DNA of 64,000 bases, taken from the NCBI GenBank assembly GCA_016789105.1, contig JAEURN010000003.1, positions 124,001 to 188,000 of the forward strand, in the 5' to 3' direction. The translations under genes and the position numbers were made by a program. Below, piece after piece: positions 1 to 8,810 of this stretch (positions are counted from its first letter, which is position 1; each line of letters opens with the position of its first letter). Source of the DNA: Armatimonadota bacterium. GTDB lineage: Bacteria; Armatimonadota; Fimbriimonadia; Fimbriimonadales; Fimbriimonadaceae. Below the pieces are notes generated by a model. That model was given only the letters and a program-made list of their open reading frames with translations. It was not told where the DNA came from and made no database searches.

Positions 1-1
1 C

Positions 2-211
<210 letters not shown>

Positions 212-242
212 AAGCCGCAACGGGCAAGTTGCGGCGAGAGCC

Positions 243-941
243 TTAATACTTGCGGATGTCTTTCTTGATCCACTTCGCGTGCATGTCGAAGTAGATTTCG
301 TTGCGGCCCCCGTTATGGGCAGACCACCCTTCTTGCGGCGGTTCGCTGCCGCCGACATTCCACAGGGAGTGGGAATAGTTCCACCATCCGGCCTCGTAAA
401 AGGGCGTCATCAACCATTCTTGAGAACTCACCGTCGTACCTTTGGCATCACAGACCGCGGCCGGGTTCCGGCCCCGGGTGAACCTGGTCGAAGCCTGGTT
501 GGTTTCCGCCAGAAGGTCACTGACATAGTGGGTTCTTCCCTTAGCATCGTCGTCTATGCCGTTCAACCGCCACGGTTTGTCGAAGTGGCTCATCCAACCC
601 GTAAGTTTCTGGGTGCCCAAGGCAGGCGAAAAATAGAGTTGGGTGTTTTTGATATAGGGGTGCCAAAGCGGCATAAAGCTTCCGACGACCGCATATTTCC
701 TGTGATCCGCGCGAACTTCCAGAGTCAACTGCAAGTCGCTATCGGGAATCCAGGGCATCAAGTCGTCGAAATCGCTGATGTACAGCTCGTTGCCCAACCC
801 GATCTGACGCAGGTTGCTGAGGCAAAACGTCCGCTTGGCCGCCTGCTTGGCCTGGGCGAAGACGGGAAAAAGGACCGCCGCCAATATTGCAACGATTGCA
901 ATGACGACAAGGAGTTCAATCAAGGTGAAGGCGCGTCCCAC
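243..941 (-). CDS. Type IV pilin-like secreted protein (prepilin N-terminus, H-X9-DG-like C-terminus)
   Basis: A 232-residue protein that begins [20 protein letters not shown], a class III prepilin signal with the conserved Glu five residues into the mature part and a long hydrophobic helix. Cleavage would fall at A/F rather than the usual G/F. The C-terminus has [16 protein letters not shown], a variant of the H-X9-DG motif seen in large pseudopilin families of Planctomycetes and Armatimonadota. Likely processed by prepilin peptidase and displayed on or secreted across the envelope. The start is GTG because an in-frame TGA lies about 20 nt upstream. No pilus assembly genes are next to it, so it is probably one of many dispersed copies. 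Confidence 0.85.
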   Translation of the reverse strand: MGRAFTLIELLVVIAIVAILAAVLFPVFAQAKQAAKRTFCLSNLRQIGLGNELYISDFDDLMPWIPDSDLQLTLEVRADHRKYAVVGSFMPLWHPYIKNTQLYFSPALGTQKLTGWMSHFDKPWRLNGIDDDAKGRTHYVSDLLAETNQASTRFTRGRNPAAVCDAKGTTVSSQEWLMTPFYEAGWWNYSHSLWNVGGSEPPQEGWSAHNGGRNEIYFDMHAKWIKKDIRKY

Positions 942-977
942 AGCCCACTCTACCAGTCAAAGTATTAAGAAATTGTC

Positions 978-999
978 ATGTTATGTTATTGCATAACAT
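978..999. promoter_or_regulatory. 8-bp inverted repeat upstream of the pseudopilin gene
   Basis: ATGTTATG (978-985) and CATAACAT (992-999) form a perfect inverted repeat with a 6-nt AT-rich centre, 37 to 58 bp upstream of the GTG start of the pseudopilin gene. The position and symmetry suit an operator or the edge of a promoter. No regulator can be assigned. Confidence 0.4.
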
Positions 1000-1005
1000 T
1001 CACAA

Positions 1006-1037
1006 ATGGAATGGCCGCCCTAAGGCGGCCGCTCCAT
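1006..1037 (-). terminator. Hairpin after flgE
   Basis: ATGGA and GGCCGCC pair with GGCGGCC and TCCAT around a short loop, giving about 12 base pairs. It lies 20 nt past the flgE stop codon. There is no clear U-run on the minus strand, so it may be a stability hairpin or a weak terminator. Confidence 0.45.
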
Positions 1038-1056
1038 CAGGATGAAAATCTTAGGC

Positions 1057-2310
1057 TTAGCGCTTCATGTTGATCAAATCTTGCAGCATTTCGTCGACCG
1101 TGGTCACAACCCGCGTGTTGGCTTGGAAGCCACGTTGAGTGATGATCAAGTCGGTGAACTCGTTCCCGATGTCGATGTTCGACTGCTCCAAGAACCCGGC
1201 GTTAATTTGGCCGCGGCCACCGCTGCGCGGGGCGCCGACGACCGGAACCCCGGAGTTGTCCGTGTTGCGCCAAAGGTTCGAACCTTGGCGTTCCAAACCG
1301 TTCGGGTTCGGGAAGATTGCGCTGGCGATCTGGCCGAGCGATCGGGTCAGGCCGTTGGTGTAAAGACCGACGATAATGCCATCGGTGTTCACACTGAACG
1401 AACTCAACGATCCCGGCTCAAAACCGTTTTGACTGCTGGCCTGCACCTGCATTTCGGTAGCCAGTTGGCTGATGCCGCCAAAATCCAAATCAACCGAAAA
1501 AGCAGGGACGCCGCCCGCCGCCGGCGGGGTGACCGTGATCGTTCCCGGGCTACCCGTGAGCATCGCCCCGTTGGCAGGGTCGAAAGTCAACGAACCGGAT
1601 CCGGTCACCGTTGTGCCGCCCGCACCGGCAACCGTCCAATCCCACTGGTTGGGGGTTGCCGATTCAGTCAGGGTTAGGGTCAGGTCGTGGGAGCCGCCGA
1701 GCGAATCGAACACCCTCACGATACTTTGAGTGCTGGCCAAACCGGCATTGCTGAATTCGCGGCTATCCAAGTTGCCGGCGTAAGTCACGTTGGTCGTGAC
1801 CTGCACAGCCGTGCGGGCGCCGATCGGAACCGTGAGGTTTGAGGCCGGGCTGATTGGAGCGTTCGTATTGATGTTGCCCGTCGCCGGATCCGCCGGCCAC
1901 CCCATCAAGCGCTCGCCCGTTGCTCGGTGGACAATGTCGCCATTGGCATCAAGGTCAAAGGAGCCGTCGCGGGTGTAGGCCAGGCGCTCGCCGTTGCTCA
2001 CGAGGAAGAAGCCGTTGCCCTGGATGGCAAAGTCGGTTGGCCGGTTGGTGGCGTTCAGCGAACCCTGCTCGGTGTTGATGTCGGTTCCGGCAACGAGGAC
2101 GCCGAGACCGAATTGGATCGCGTTCGTCCCCCCAAGGCCGCCGGTCGGGCGGCTTGCCCCCCGAACCGTTTGAGCAAGCATGTCTTGGAACGTCACCCGG
2201 CTGCCCTTATAGGCGGTAGTGTTGACGTTGGCCAAGTTGTTCCCAATCACGTTCATGCGCGTTTGTTGCGCTTTGATGCTGGCGACCCCAGCAAGCATGG
2301 CTTGTAGCAT
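1057..2310 (-). CDS. flgE: Flagellar hook protein FlgE
   Basis: Structural subunit of the flagellar hook, exported by the flagellar type III system and polymerised on the rod. The 417-residue product starts with the rod/hook N-terminal helix, MLQAMLAGVASIKAQQTRMN then NVIGNNLANVNTTAYKGSR, and ends with the matching C-terminal helix (NEFTDLIITQRGFQANTRVV). The middle has the FlgE D1/D2 region, including IQGNGFFLVSNGE and YTRDGSFDLDANGD. Length is typical. It is the last gene of the fliK-flgD-flgE cluster but is separated from it by a 164-nt leader with its own candidate promoter. SD-like GGAAG precedes the ATG. Confidence 0.96.
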   Translation of the reverse strand: MLQAMLAGVASIKAQQTRMNVIGNNLANVNTTAYKGSRVTFQDMLAQTVRGASRPTGGLGGTNAIQFGLGVLVAGTDINTEQGSLNATNRPTDFAIQGNGFFLVSNGERLAYTRDGSFDLDANGDIVHRATGERLMGWPADPATGNINTNAPISPASNLTVPIGARTAVQVTTNVTYAGNLDSREFSNAGLASTQSIVRVFDSLGGSHDLTLTLTESATPNQWDWTVAGAGGTTVTGSGSLTFDPANGAMLTGSPGTITVTPPAAGGVPAFSVDLDFGGISQLATEMQVQASSQNGFEPGSLSSFSVNTDGIIVGLYTNGLTRSLGQIASAIFPNPNGLERQGSNLWRNTDNSGVPVVGAPRSGGRGQINAGFLEQSNIDIGNEFTDLIITQRGFQANTRVVTTVDEMLQDLINMKR

Positions 2311-2342
2311 TTTTTCTTCCTTGTTTCTTGAGTGTTTTCCAG

Positions 2343-2430
2343 GAAACTTGGGGAAGACTCAGCCATTCATGCTTTCGTCCAAGTTCACAACCCTTGACAG
2401 GTTGTGGCCACTCTTCATTACCCAAGTTTC
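2343..2430 (-). promoter_or_regulatory. Large base-paired leader before flgE
   Basis: In the 164 nt between the upstream gene and flgE, GAAACTTGGG (2343-2352) pairs perfectly with CCCAAGTTTC (2421-2430). The stem continues with GAAGA (2353-2357) and TCTTC (2412-2416) across a 4-nt bulge. Inside, CACAACC (2386-2392) pairs with GGTTGTG (2400-2406). This is far more pairing than an ordinary spacer needs. It ends about 30 nt before the flgE start. It may be a riboswitch, an RNA processing site or a protein-binding leader; it matched no class that I could recall. Confidence 0.55.
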
Positions 2431-2439
2431 TTAGTGTCA

Positions 2440-2465
2440 TTATCGGTTGGCCTCTTGTGTTTTTG
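2440..2465 (-). promoter_or_regulatory. Sigma-28-like promoter for flgE (candidate)
   Basis: On the minus strand ACCGATAA (2440-2447) matches the FliA -10 consensus GCCGATAA at 7 of 8 bases. CAAA (2462-2465) lies 14 nt upstream, against TAAA with 15 nt in the consensus. Transcription would start near 2433 and give a leader of about 120 nt containing the hairpin at 2343-2430. Confidence 0.45.
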
Positions 2466-2474
2466 CAGAGTTGC

Positions 2475-2849
2475 TTACACAATTACGGCTGAATCGATGT
2501 TGGTGAATACGTTGTCTTTAAGGTGGTTTTGGTCAACGGCCGTGATGACAGTCCGGTTGCGAACGCTGACCACCAGCGCGATGTCGTCGATCATCACAAG
2601 ACTTTCCTTCGCTCCCTTTTGAGCCGCCTTTTCCACGCCGTCCAGCACCCGTTGCCACTTGTCGGCATCCAATTGGATCTCCCGGCTTTCCAAGCGCGTT
2701 TTGGCGTGGTTGCTCACTTTGAGCCGGTCGGCCAAAACGGCCTGGAAATCGGCTCCAGCCGCCGGGGAGGCGTTAGCCGGCGGGCCCTGGCTGACCCCAC
2801 GGTTCTGGATTAGGTCCGCGACTTTGTTGTTTTGGATCGGACTGCTCAT
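2475..2849 (-). CDS. Flagellar operon protein of the TIGR02530 type
   Basis: A 124-residue cytoplasmic-looking protein, with no signal or membrane segment. The core VSNHAKTRLESREIQLDADK and the end VVSVRNRTVITAVDQ match the small conserved protein found between flgD and flgE in Firmicutes and related phyla. Its molecular role is not established; hook assembly or export regulation is suggested by its constant position. Gene order here is fliK, flgD, this gene, flgE. It starts 11 nt after flgD ends and is likely co-transcribed. Confidence 0.85.
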   Translation of the reverse strand: MSSPIQNNKVADLIQNRGVSQGPPANASPAAGADFQAVLADRLKVSNHAKTRLESREIQLDADKWQRVLDGVEKAAQKGAKESLVMIDDIALVVSVRNRTVITAVDQNHLKDNVFTNIDSAVIV

Positions 2850-2860
2850 CTTTGCGTTCC

Positions 2861-3289
2861 TTAGCGGGCGATTTCCCGGATGTTCCCGATTTCGACCTCG
2901 ACCAAACCGCCGTTTGCTTCACGCAGTCCAACGATTTGCTTGCCGTCGCGGTTGGTGATCCGCTCAACCATTCCGGTGACGGTGCTGTTTGTGCCCGTCG
3001 TGTTCCCGGCATCGGTCATCGGCCGGACTGCCGTGACAGTTCGGCCGATCATGGCCGATCCGTTCAGCGTGTTCAGGCTGGCTTTCAGGTCATCCATGCC
3101 CTCCACCTGGCCGAGTTGGGCCATCTGGGCAAAGAAGTCGCGGTCATTCATCGGTTCCAGGGGGTTCTGGTTGGCAAGTTGAACCGTCAGGAGGCGCAAA
3201 AACGCATCCATGTTCAATTCGCTCTTGGCTTTGGGCGCCCCGCCTGCGTTTGTGTAGGTGAGGGCGCCGGTTGGATCGATTGAGTTCAT
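2861..3289 (-). CDS. flgD: Flagellar hook capping protein FlgD
   Basis: Scaffold that caps the growing hook and lets FlgE assemble. The N-terminal region MDAFLRLLTVQLANQNPLEP is the diagnostic FlgD motif, followed by NDRDFFAQMAQLGQVEGMDD. At 142 residues it is a short FlgD: it keeps the capping N-terminus and a reduced C-terminal part with GMVERI and VEVEIGNI. It begins 13 nt downstream of fliK and sits in the same operon. Confidence 0.93.
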   Translation of the reverse strand: MNSIDPTGALTYTNAGGAPKAKSELNMDAFLRLLTVQLANQNPLEPMNDRDFFAQMAQLGQVEGMDDLKASLNTLNGSAMIGRTVTAVRPMTDAGNTTGTNSTVTGMVERITNRDGKQIVGLREANGGLVEVEIGNIREIAR

Positions 3290-3302
3290 GATTTTCTCTC
3301 TG

Positions 3303-5357
3303 TCACGCGGCCAAATCCACCCGGCCCGAGGCGACCGCCTGGTAAGATGGTTGCCGGGCAGGATGAGTCTCGGCAGTTGCGGGAATCTGCGCCAAATTGG
3401 CGGCGGTCCGGAAGTCGTCGCGGGTCAGGTTTTGACCTCCCTGACCCTGGGAGTTGTTGGGGTTTTGGCTTTGAGAGCCTACGTTCATCGAACCAACGGA
3501 CGTGCCCTTGGCTTCGATGGAGCTCACAAGGTCAGCTCGGTGGTTGGCCAGGCTTTGGCGAACCGCATCGTCACTAGCCCGAAGATCAACATCCACACGG
3601 CCAGGGGCACCCTTAACGCTGATATCGATCGTCCCCAGGTCTAGCGGGGTGAGCTGGATCTTTACCGACTGGGGCCGGCGGGCGGCGGCCAGGTCGGCGA
3701 CCGTTTGGGCAATCTCCGCTCTAGCGTCCCGGACAGCGTGGTCGGCGGTTCGGTTATCTGTCACTACCCGGTCCACGGCGGGGTCACCGGAAGTTTGCGG
3801 GTTGCGCCCCGTGGCATGGATTGCGGTCGGGGAGTCCGGGAGTTCGAACTTGCCTTTGTCGTCCTTCTCCGGAGCATCGGCGATTCCAATCTCCTCGTTG
3901 GTGTCGTGGAGGGAGGCCGACGGTTGCTTGGAGAGTTGAAGTGGGGCAGCCATCGTAAACGATTCCTGCTCCACTCCCATCGCGTCGGATTCAGGTGAAA
4001 CCGTCGCAGATTCCCCTTGGATCGACGGCTTTGGAATGGCGGTGCCGGCTTCGGCGATCACCTGTGCCGCCGTGAGGGCCGTGGTCGGCGTGCTGACCTC
4101 GGCCATAGGCGAGGAGGTTGTGACAGCTTTGACTTCGACATCGCGGACATTGAATCCGGCCAAGCCAAGACCCGTTGCGATTGCCCCGTTCAATTTTTGG
4201 CTGGGGTCGGAGCCCAAGCCAGTTTGAATGTTTTGGAAACGCGGATGCCAGTTTGGCTTTCCGAATCCATTTTGGTCATCCGGGCGGCCCTGGCCGGTGC
4301 CGCGGTACATGGTGCCCGGCAAAGCGGTTGACCGCCCATCTGCGCCCGGGGTTCCGCCTTCTCGCCCGGCTCTGAGGCCAGATGTTTGGGCGGATGATTG
4401 GACAGGGGCCGGTGATCCGACAGTTTCTGACGCATCGCCTAGCCCCGGTTTCGGAATCGGCTTGATCCGCTCGCCTTCATCAAGGCGCAGGGGGATAGTG
4501 TGCATTCCGCCGAGCGGGCTGCTTGAATCGGTTGCCTGGGCATTGGCGGGTGGGACGGAATCGGTGGCACCTTTACCCGCCGAAACAAGATCGCCATCTG
4601 GGGCAACCGGTTGGCTTTGGATTGCATTCCCAATCGCTTTCCGGATTGATTCTTCCAGGGCGCTCTTCACTTGAGGGGTCAGAGCCACTTCACCCGTCGG
4701 TTCAAAAAGCTTTTCAAAGGCGGACTGGACTGCTTGGTCGATATCAGAAGCAGAACCTCCGTTGTCGGCACCGTCTTTCGCCCCGTTGACCTGGGGCCGG
4801 GAGCCAGTTGGGTCAACCCACACCGCCGGCCGCTGTCCAAATGGGTCGGAACCGCCTCTAGAGCCGAACGGGTTTGGCCGCGCTCCAGTTGGGTCGGGAT
4901 AAAGGTCGGGCTGGCTGTTGAACCAGAGCCCCGTCGGCGCCGAAAAGAGGTCGGGCTGACTTTCGATGGAAAGTCCGGCCGGTTGGGGGAAGAGGTCAGG
5001 CTGGCTGTCCAGTCTGAGTACGGGTTCGCAGGTGACCCGGAAGACGCAATCAATTGGCCGAGACGATGTCGAATCGACCTGCAGCCCCTTGGTGGGCGAT
5101 CCGGGGCCCTGGCCCGCGACGTCCGCAACCGGTTGAATCGGTATCCGGCCAAGGTTCAGGTCCAGCGCGACCATCTGGGCAATCAGCCCACTCGGGTCTA
5201 CTTCCTGATCTTGGCTACCATCGAGCGCGGTTTCCAATTGGGTCGAGAATTCCTTCCCGGCCTCCATCGACACCGTTTCCGATGCCTTTCCAACCGTTGC
5301 ACCCGAGGGTTCGAACCGATTCCCCGATGGGCTTCCCATCAGTTGAATCAAATCCAT
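3303..5357 (-). CDS. fliK: Flagellar hook-length control protein FliK
   Basis: A 684-residue protein that should measure hook length and switch export specificity. The conserved FliK C-terminal domain is clear at about residues 555-615: SVKIQLTPLDLGTIDISVKG, then VDVDLRASDDAVRQSLANH, followed by a Gln/Asn/Ser-rich stretch. The rest is low-complexity, Pro/Ser/Gly/Thr-rich and poorly conserved, as is usual for the ruler part. Residues 118-162 hold three tandem 15-residue repeats starting SQPDLF or SQPDLY. It is the first gene of the hook operon and has a sigma-28-like promoter just upstream. Confidence 0.9.
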   Translation of the reverse strand: MDLIQLMGSPSGNRFEPSGATVGKASETVSMEAGKEFSTQLETALDGSQDQEVDPSGLIAQMVALDLNLGRIPIQPVADVAGQGPGSPTKGLQVDSTSSRPIDCVFRVTCEPVLRLDSQPDLFPQPAGLSIESQPDLFSAPTGLWFNSQPDLYPDPTGARPNPFGSRGGSDPFGQRPAVWVDPTGSRPQVNGAKDGADNGGSASDIDQAVQSAFEKLFEPTGEVALTPQVKSALEESIRKAIGNAIQSQPVAPDGDLVSAGKGATDSVPPANAQATDSSSPLGGMHTIPLRLDEGERIKPIPKPGLGDASETVGSPAPVQSSAQTSGLRAGREGGTPGADGRSTALPGTMYRGTGQGRPDDQNGFGKPNWHPRFQNIQTGLGSDPSQKLNGAIATGLGLAGFNVRDVEVKAVTTSSPMAEVSTPTTALTAAQVIAEAGTAIPKPSIQGESATVSPESDAMGVEQESFTMAAPLQLSKQPSASLHDTNEEIGIADAPEKDDKGKFELPDSPTAIHATGRNPQTSGDPAVDRVVTDNRTADHAVRDARAEIAQTVADLAAARRPQSVKIQLTPLDLGTIDISVKGAPGRVDVDLRASDDAVRQSLANHRADLVSSIEAKGTSVGSMNVGSQSQNPNNSQGQGGQNLTRDDFRTAANLAQIPATAETHPARQPSYQAVASGRVDLAA
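4872..5006 (-). repeat. Three tandem 45-bp repeats inside fliK
   Basis: The translated units are SQPDLFPQPAGLSIE, SQPDLFSAPTGLWFN and SQPDLYPDPTGARPN, residues 118-162 of FliK. They keep reading frame and period but differ at the DNA level, which suggests an older duplication kept in the ruler region. Confidence 0.8.
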
Positions 5358-5388
5358 TTTCTTGCCTCGTTCTGTGGCTTGTGTTCAA

Positions 5389-5415
5389 TCTTCGGCTCTC
5401 CCCCGCAATATTTTC
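5389..5415 (-). promoter_or_regulatory. Sigma-28-like promoter for the fliK operon (candidate)
   Basis: On the minus strand GAAAATAT (5408-5415), an 11-nt spacer and GCCGAAGA (5389-5396) match the FliA pattern TAAAGTTT-N11-GCCGATAA at 5 of 8 and 6 of 8 bases with exact spacing. The predicted start is about 28 nt upstream of the fliK ATG. Confidence 0.4.
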
Positions 5416-5611
5416 AGGCTTCATGGCAGATAGGCTTCAAAAATGACGCAATGTGGCCCCGGTAGCCAGGGAGCCCAGCCTGTCATACTGCAAAAAGGCC
5501 GGACACGATTGAGGCTTAGTACGGTGGTTGTACTGGGAAAACCCACTATCCCGCACCTAACCCCTGCCCACATGTCCGATCAAGCGATTTTTAAAAAACG
5601 GCGCTCCAACG

Positions 5612-8600
5612 ATGCCCAAAAAGAAAACAGAGTCCGACCAACAGGCCGATGGCCAAGCCATTGATGCCGCCGCAGCGACAAAGCGGCGACGCAGAACCGC
5701 CGACGACATCCTTTCCAAAGTCCCCGACCAGCCGGAACCAGAAAAAGCCAAACCGAAACAACCGGCTGTCCGGCAAAAAACTTTGGCCGAAGAAGTTGTC
5801 GAGGACAAGGATAAACCAAAGCCCAAACGGACGGTCAAGCCGAAAGCTGAAGCCCCGGTGGCCGCACCTGAAGCCACCGCAGAGTCGATACCCGCAACTG
5901 AAAAGCCCAAGCGGGCAACCCGCCGGACGAAAAAGCCTGCCGGCGGAGACGATCTGATCGACCCCAATGGCGTGTTCACTTTGACGTGGCGGGAGAAATC
6001 CACCGCCCCTCGGCCGACTCGGGTCGCGGAAGATAGCGACTTCGAGGATCCGGAAGACCGGATCGCGATCCTTTCTTGGCGTGAACCGGGTCTGGTGCCA
6101 CGCCCCGCTGAAGTTGAACAAGAAGCTGCCGCTGAAGAAGCGTCCCCGACCCGACGTTCCCGCAAGCGGCGTGGGGATGCCGAACCGACTGCCGCCGACG
6201 CTTTTGCCGAAAAGCCGTTGGAAGTGAACTTCCGCCGGAGAGGAGCCGAACGCGCCGCGACCACGGAAACCGATCTCGAACCAGAACCGTTGCCCGTTCA
6301 AGAGCCGGAACCCGAACCGGTCGCCGCCGAGCCGGTGAGATTGCCAATCGAGAGAAAAGAAGGAGCGGCCCAGGTTGCCCTGCACCGAGGGCATCCGACA
6401 ATCATCCGGCAACAGCGCGCTTTTGCCCCCATCATGTTCTATGCCGATGCCCAAAGTTCCGAACAGCGGGGCATCGTCCTCGAAGAACTCAAAGAAGCAG
6501 CCGACCAAGGCCTGGAAATTTTTTCGTTCCGCTTGGCCCTCACAGTCGGGGTCGCAAATGCCCCGGCAGCCGTCGATTTCGCCGTCCAACTCGCCCGTGA
6601 CGCCACTTCGGTTGCCCCAGGGATTCAACTAGTCCCCCGTATCAGCTTTGCCACCCCCGACAACTGGCAGTCCGAATTCCCCGATGCCTTCTACCGCTAC
6701 TTGAATGGCGATATCGCCGACCCGAGCGTCAGCGACGACGCTTATTGGGATGAGGCCGGAAGGACGCTTGAATCCGTCATTGCCGGCATCCGAGAATCGG
6801 ATCAGGCGGCGCAGTTCATGGGGGTCCACTTTGACCAACACGAATGGTTCCTCGACGAAGAGGACGGTTACGACATCAGCCAGGCGAGCCGGGCCAAATT
6901 CCGGCGGTGGTTGCGCATGCGGTATCGGAACGACATCGTCTCCCTCCGCGCCGCGTGGTTCGATGGCGGGGCAGAATTCGATTCCATCGCCATCCCGGAT
7001 TACCGGGAAGGGTTGGGCGGTGAAGAATTCGTCCGTACCGACAGACGGGCCCGCCGATGGGTGGACTACCACCTGTTTGTCAGCGACGAGATTGTAGAGC
7101 GCATCACCAAGATGTGCTACGCGGCAAAGAAGGCGTCAGACGGCGATTTCCTTGTTGGCGTCAGTTACGGTTACACCTTTGAATGGAGCCATCCGTTCAG
7201 CGGGCACCTGAGCCTCGGAAAACTCCTCCGTTGCGACGAACTCGACTATGCCGCAGGGCCAAGCAGCTACCGCGACCGTGAGCCGGGCGGCACCGCCGCC
7301 TTCCCCTTCCCCGTGGATAGCTTTGCCATCAACGGCAAACTCTATATGGCGGAAGAAGACTTCCGCACCCCGATCAGCGGACGCGAAGACCGGAACCTCA
7401 TGCGCAACCCGCTCATGAAGACCCCGCAAGCCCTGGAAAGTGCCCACTGGCGAGGAGTCGGCGGCGCTTTGGCCCATGAAGGGGGGGTGATTTGGATGGA
7501 TTCGAATGGATCGGGTTGGCTCAACAGCCCGGGGATTTGGGAGCGCGGCAAGGAAGTTCGCGAACTCTTGGCCCGTCGGCTCGCATCCGGAAAACCATCC
7601 CCCGATGTCGCCTTCTTCATCGATGAGCGCTCGCTCGCCTATCTCACCGACCCGAGGGCCTTCGAAATCCTCATCCAGCAAGTCCGCGAGGCTCTGCTCC
7701 GGTCCGGCTTGAGCGTCGGCTTCTTCCTGTTGAGCGACCTAGCCCACCGCGAAAACTTCCCTGAATGCAAGTTGCATATTTTTGTGAATGCATGGGATAT
7801 GCGGCCCGAAGTCAGGAGTGCCATCAAACAGCGTCTCCAACGTAATGGCAAGACCTTGTTCTGGCTCTACACCGCCGGATTGTTCGAAGCCGGGCGAGAC
7901 AGCTTGGAGCGGGTCCGAGAAGTCACGGGGATCGCCTTGCGGCCGCAGCCCTTCAACTGCAAATCGGGCACGACCCTCCTCAACACGCGGGAAGAACTCA
8001 GCAGCCAACTCGACCAGTCGGAACTCGCCCAGGGCGGGCAGCTTGAACCGAGCTACTTCGCGATCCCAGAAGATGCCATGGTCCTTGGCGAATACACCGA
8101 AACTGGCCTCCCGAGCTTTGTCGTCGCCCGAGTGACCGAAGGCGCACCCAGCGAACGGTGGACATCCGTTTTCCTAGGCGAACCGATGGTTTCGCCGGGG
8201 CTGTTCCGCGCCCTCGCCCACCAAAACGGCGCGCATGTTTGGGCATTTGACAACGACTTGGTCCACGCCAACCCGCCATTCGTCACCATCCACTGCCAAG
8301 GCACTGGCCCGCGGTCGCTGATGCTGCCGGACAACTGGGCCGCCTACCATGTGGACATGCAGGAATACATCCCCGTCGAAAACGCCTGCATCAAGTTCAA
8401 AGCCGTCGATGGCAGCACCCACACTTTCCTCGTCGGCACTCTCGGAGATATCCAGGCGATCCTGAACAGCGACCCTGCCGAACTCTTGCAAGTCACCGAA
8501 CCGGTCGTGCGTGAAGAAAACACCCTGCATCTGGATCGCATCGCGTTCGATGTCGCGATCATGAAGCTGGACGAATGGGTCGAAGAGACCTGGAGCGAAG

Positions 8601-8809
8601 ACCATGCCGACGACCTGCTCCTCCGCCCCTCGATGGTCGATTCCGTCGACGAATCAGCAGAAGAGGCGGGTGGCGACGAAGAATCGGCGGAAGACGACCG
8701 CACCTCGGGACGCCGGCGCAAACGCAGGCGACGGAGCCCCGAACGCCAAAAAGGTGGCGAATCGTTTGGCCAGACCGGTGTGAGCGTTCTCTTCAGAAAG
8801 CGGAATTGA
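5612..8809 (+). CDS. Large protein with a GH42-like TIM barrel and charged disordered tails
   Basis: A 1065-residue protein of unknown function. Residues 1-260 are Lys/Arg/Glu/Pro/Ala-rich and look disordered; they contain LTWRE-x5-PRP and a second copy, LSWRE-x4-PRP. Residues 280-700 resemble the catalytic barrel of GH42-type beta-galactosidases: a GVHFDQHEWF strand where the family has NE (E411 as possible acid/base), FRRWLRMRYRND, and LYMAEEDF (E581/E582) where the nucleophile is expected. A glutamine-amidotransferase-like trimer domain could follow (about 690-820). The C-terminus is acidic and then strongly basic (RRRKRRRRS). No signal peptide is seen, so it is probably cytoplasmic. It ends 1 nt before era and is likely co-transcribed. 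Glycosidase activity is inference; the tails suggest RNA or ribosome contact. Confidence 0.75.
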   Translation: MPKKKTESDQQADGQAIDAAAATKRRRRTADDILSKVPDQPEPEKAKPKQPAVRQKTLAEEVVEDKDKPKPKRTVKPKAEAPVAAPEATAESIPATEKPKRATRRTKKPAGGDDLIDPNGVFTLTWREKSTAPRPTRVAEDSDFEDPEDRIAILSWREPGLVPRPAEVEQEAAAEEASPTRRSRKRRGDAEPTAADAFAEKPLEVNFRRRGAERAATTETDLEPEPLPVQEPEPEPVAAEPVRLPIERKEGAAQVALHRGHPTIIRQQRAFAPIMFYADAQSSEQRGIVLEELKEAADQGLEIFSFRLALTVGVANAPAAVDFAVQLARDATSVAPGIQLVPRISFATPDNWQSEFPDAFYRYLNGDIADPSVSDDAYWDEAGRTLESVIAGIRESDQAAQFMGVHFDQHEWFLDEEDGYDISQASRAKFRRWLRMRYRNDIVSLRAAWFDGGAEFDSIAIPDYREGLGGEEFVRTDRRARRWVDYHLFVSDEIVERITKMCYAAKKASDGDFLVGVSYGYTFEWSHPFSGHLSLGKLLRCDELDYAAGPSSYRDREPGGTAAFPFPVDSFAINGKLYMAEEDFRTPISGREDRNLMRNPLMKTPQALESAHWRGVGGALAHEGGVIWMDSNGSGWLNSPGIWERGKEVRELLARRLASGKPSPDVAFFIDERSLAYLTDPRAFEILIQQVREALLRSGLSVGFFLLSDLAHRENFPECKLHIFVNAWDMRPEVRSAIKQRLQRNGKTLFWLYTAGLFEAGRDSLERVREVTGIALRPQPFNCKSGTTLLNTREELSSQLDQSELAQGGQLEPSYFAIPEDAMVLGEYTETGLPSFVVARVTEGAPSERWTSVFLGEPMVSPGLFRALAHQNGAHVWAFDNDLVHANPPFVTIHCQGTGPRSLMLPDNWAAYHVDMQEYIPVENACIKFKAVDGSTHTFLVGTLGDIQAILNSDPAELLQVTEPVVREENTLHLDRIAFDVAIMKLDEWVEETWSEDHADDLLLRPSMVDSVDESAEEAGGDEESAEDDRTSGRRRKRRRRSPERQKGGESFGQTGVSVLFRKRN

Positions 8810-8810
8810 C

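Noticed and set aside
5591-6628. A 345-codon minus-strand frame opposite the disordered N-terminus of the GH42-like protein
   Set aside because: The Phe/Gly/Arg-rich product is the antisense of Lys/Glu/Ala repeats; the plus-strand frame continues into a folded domain.
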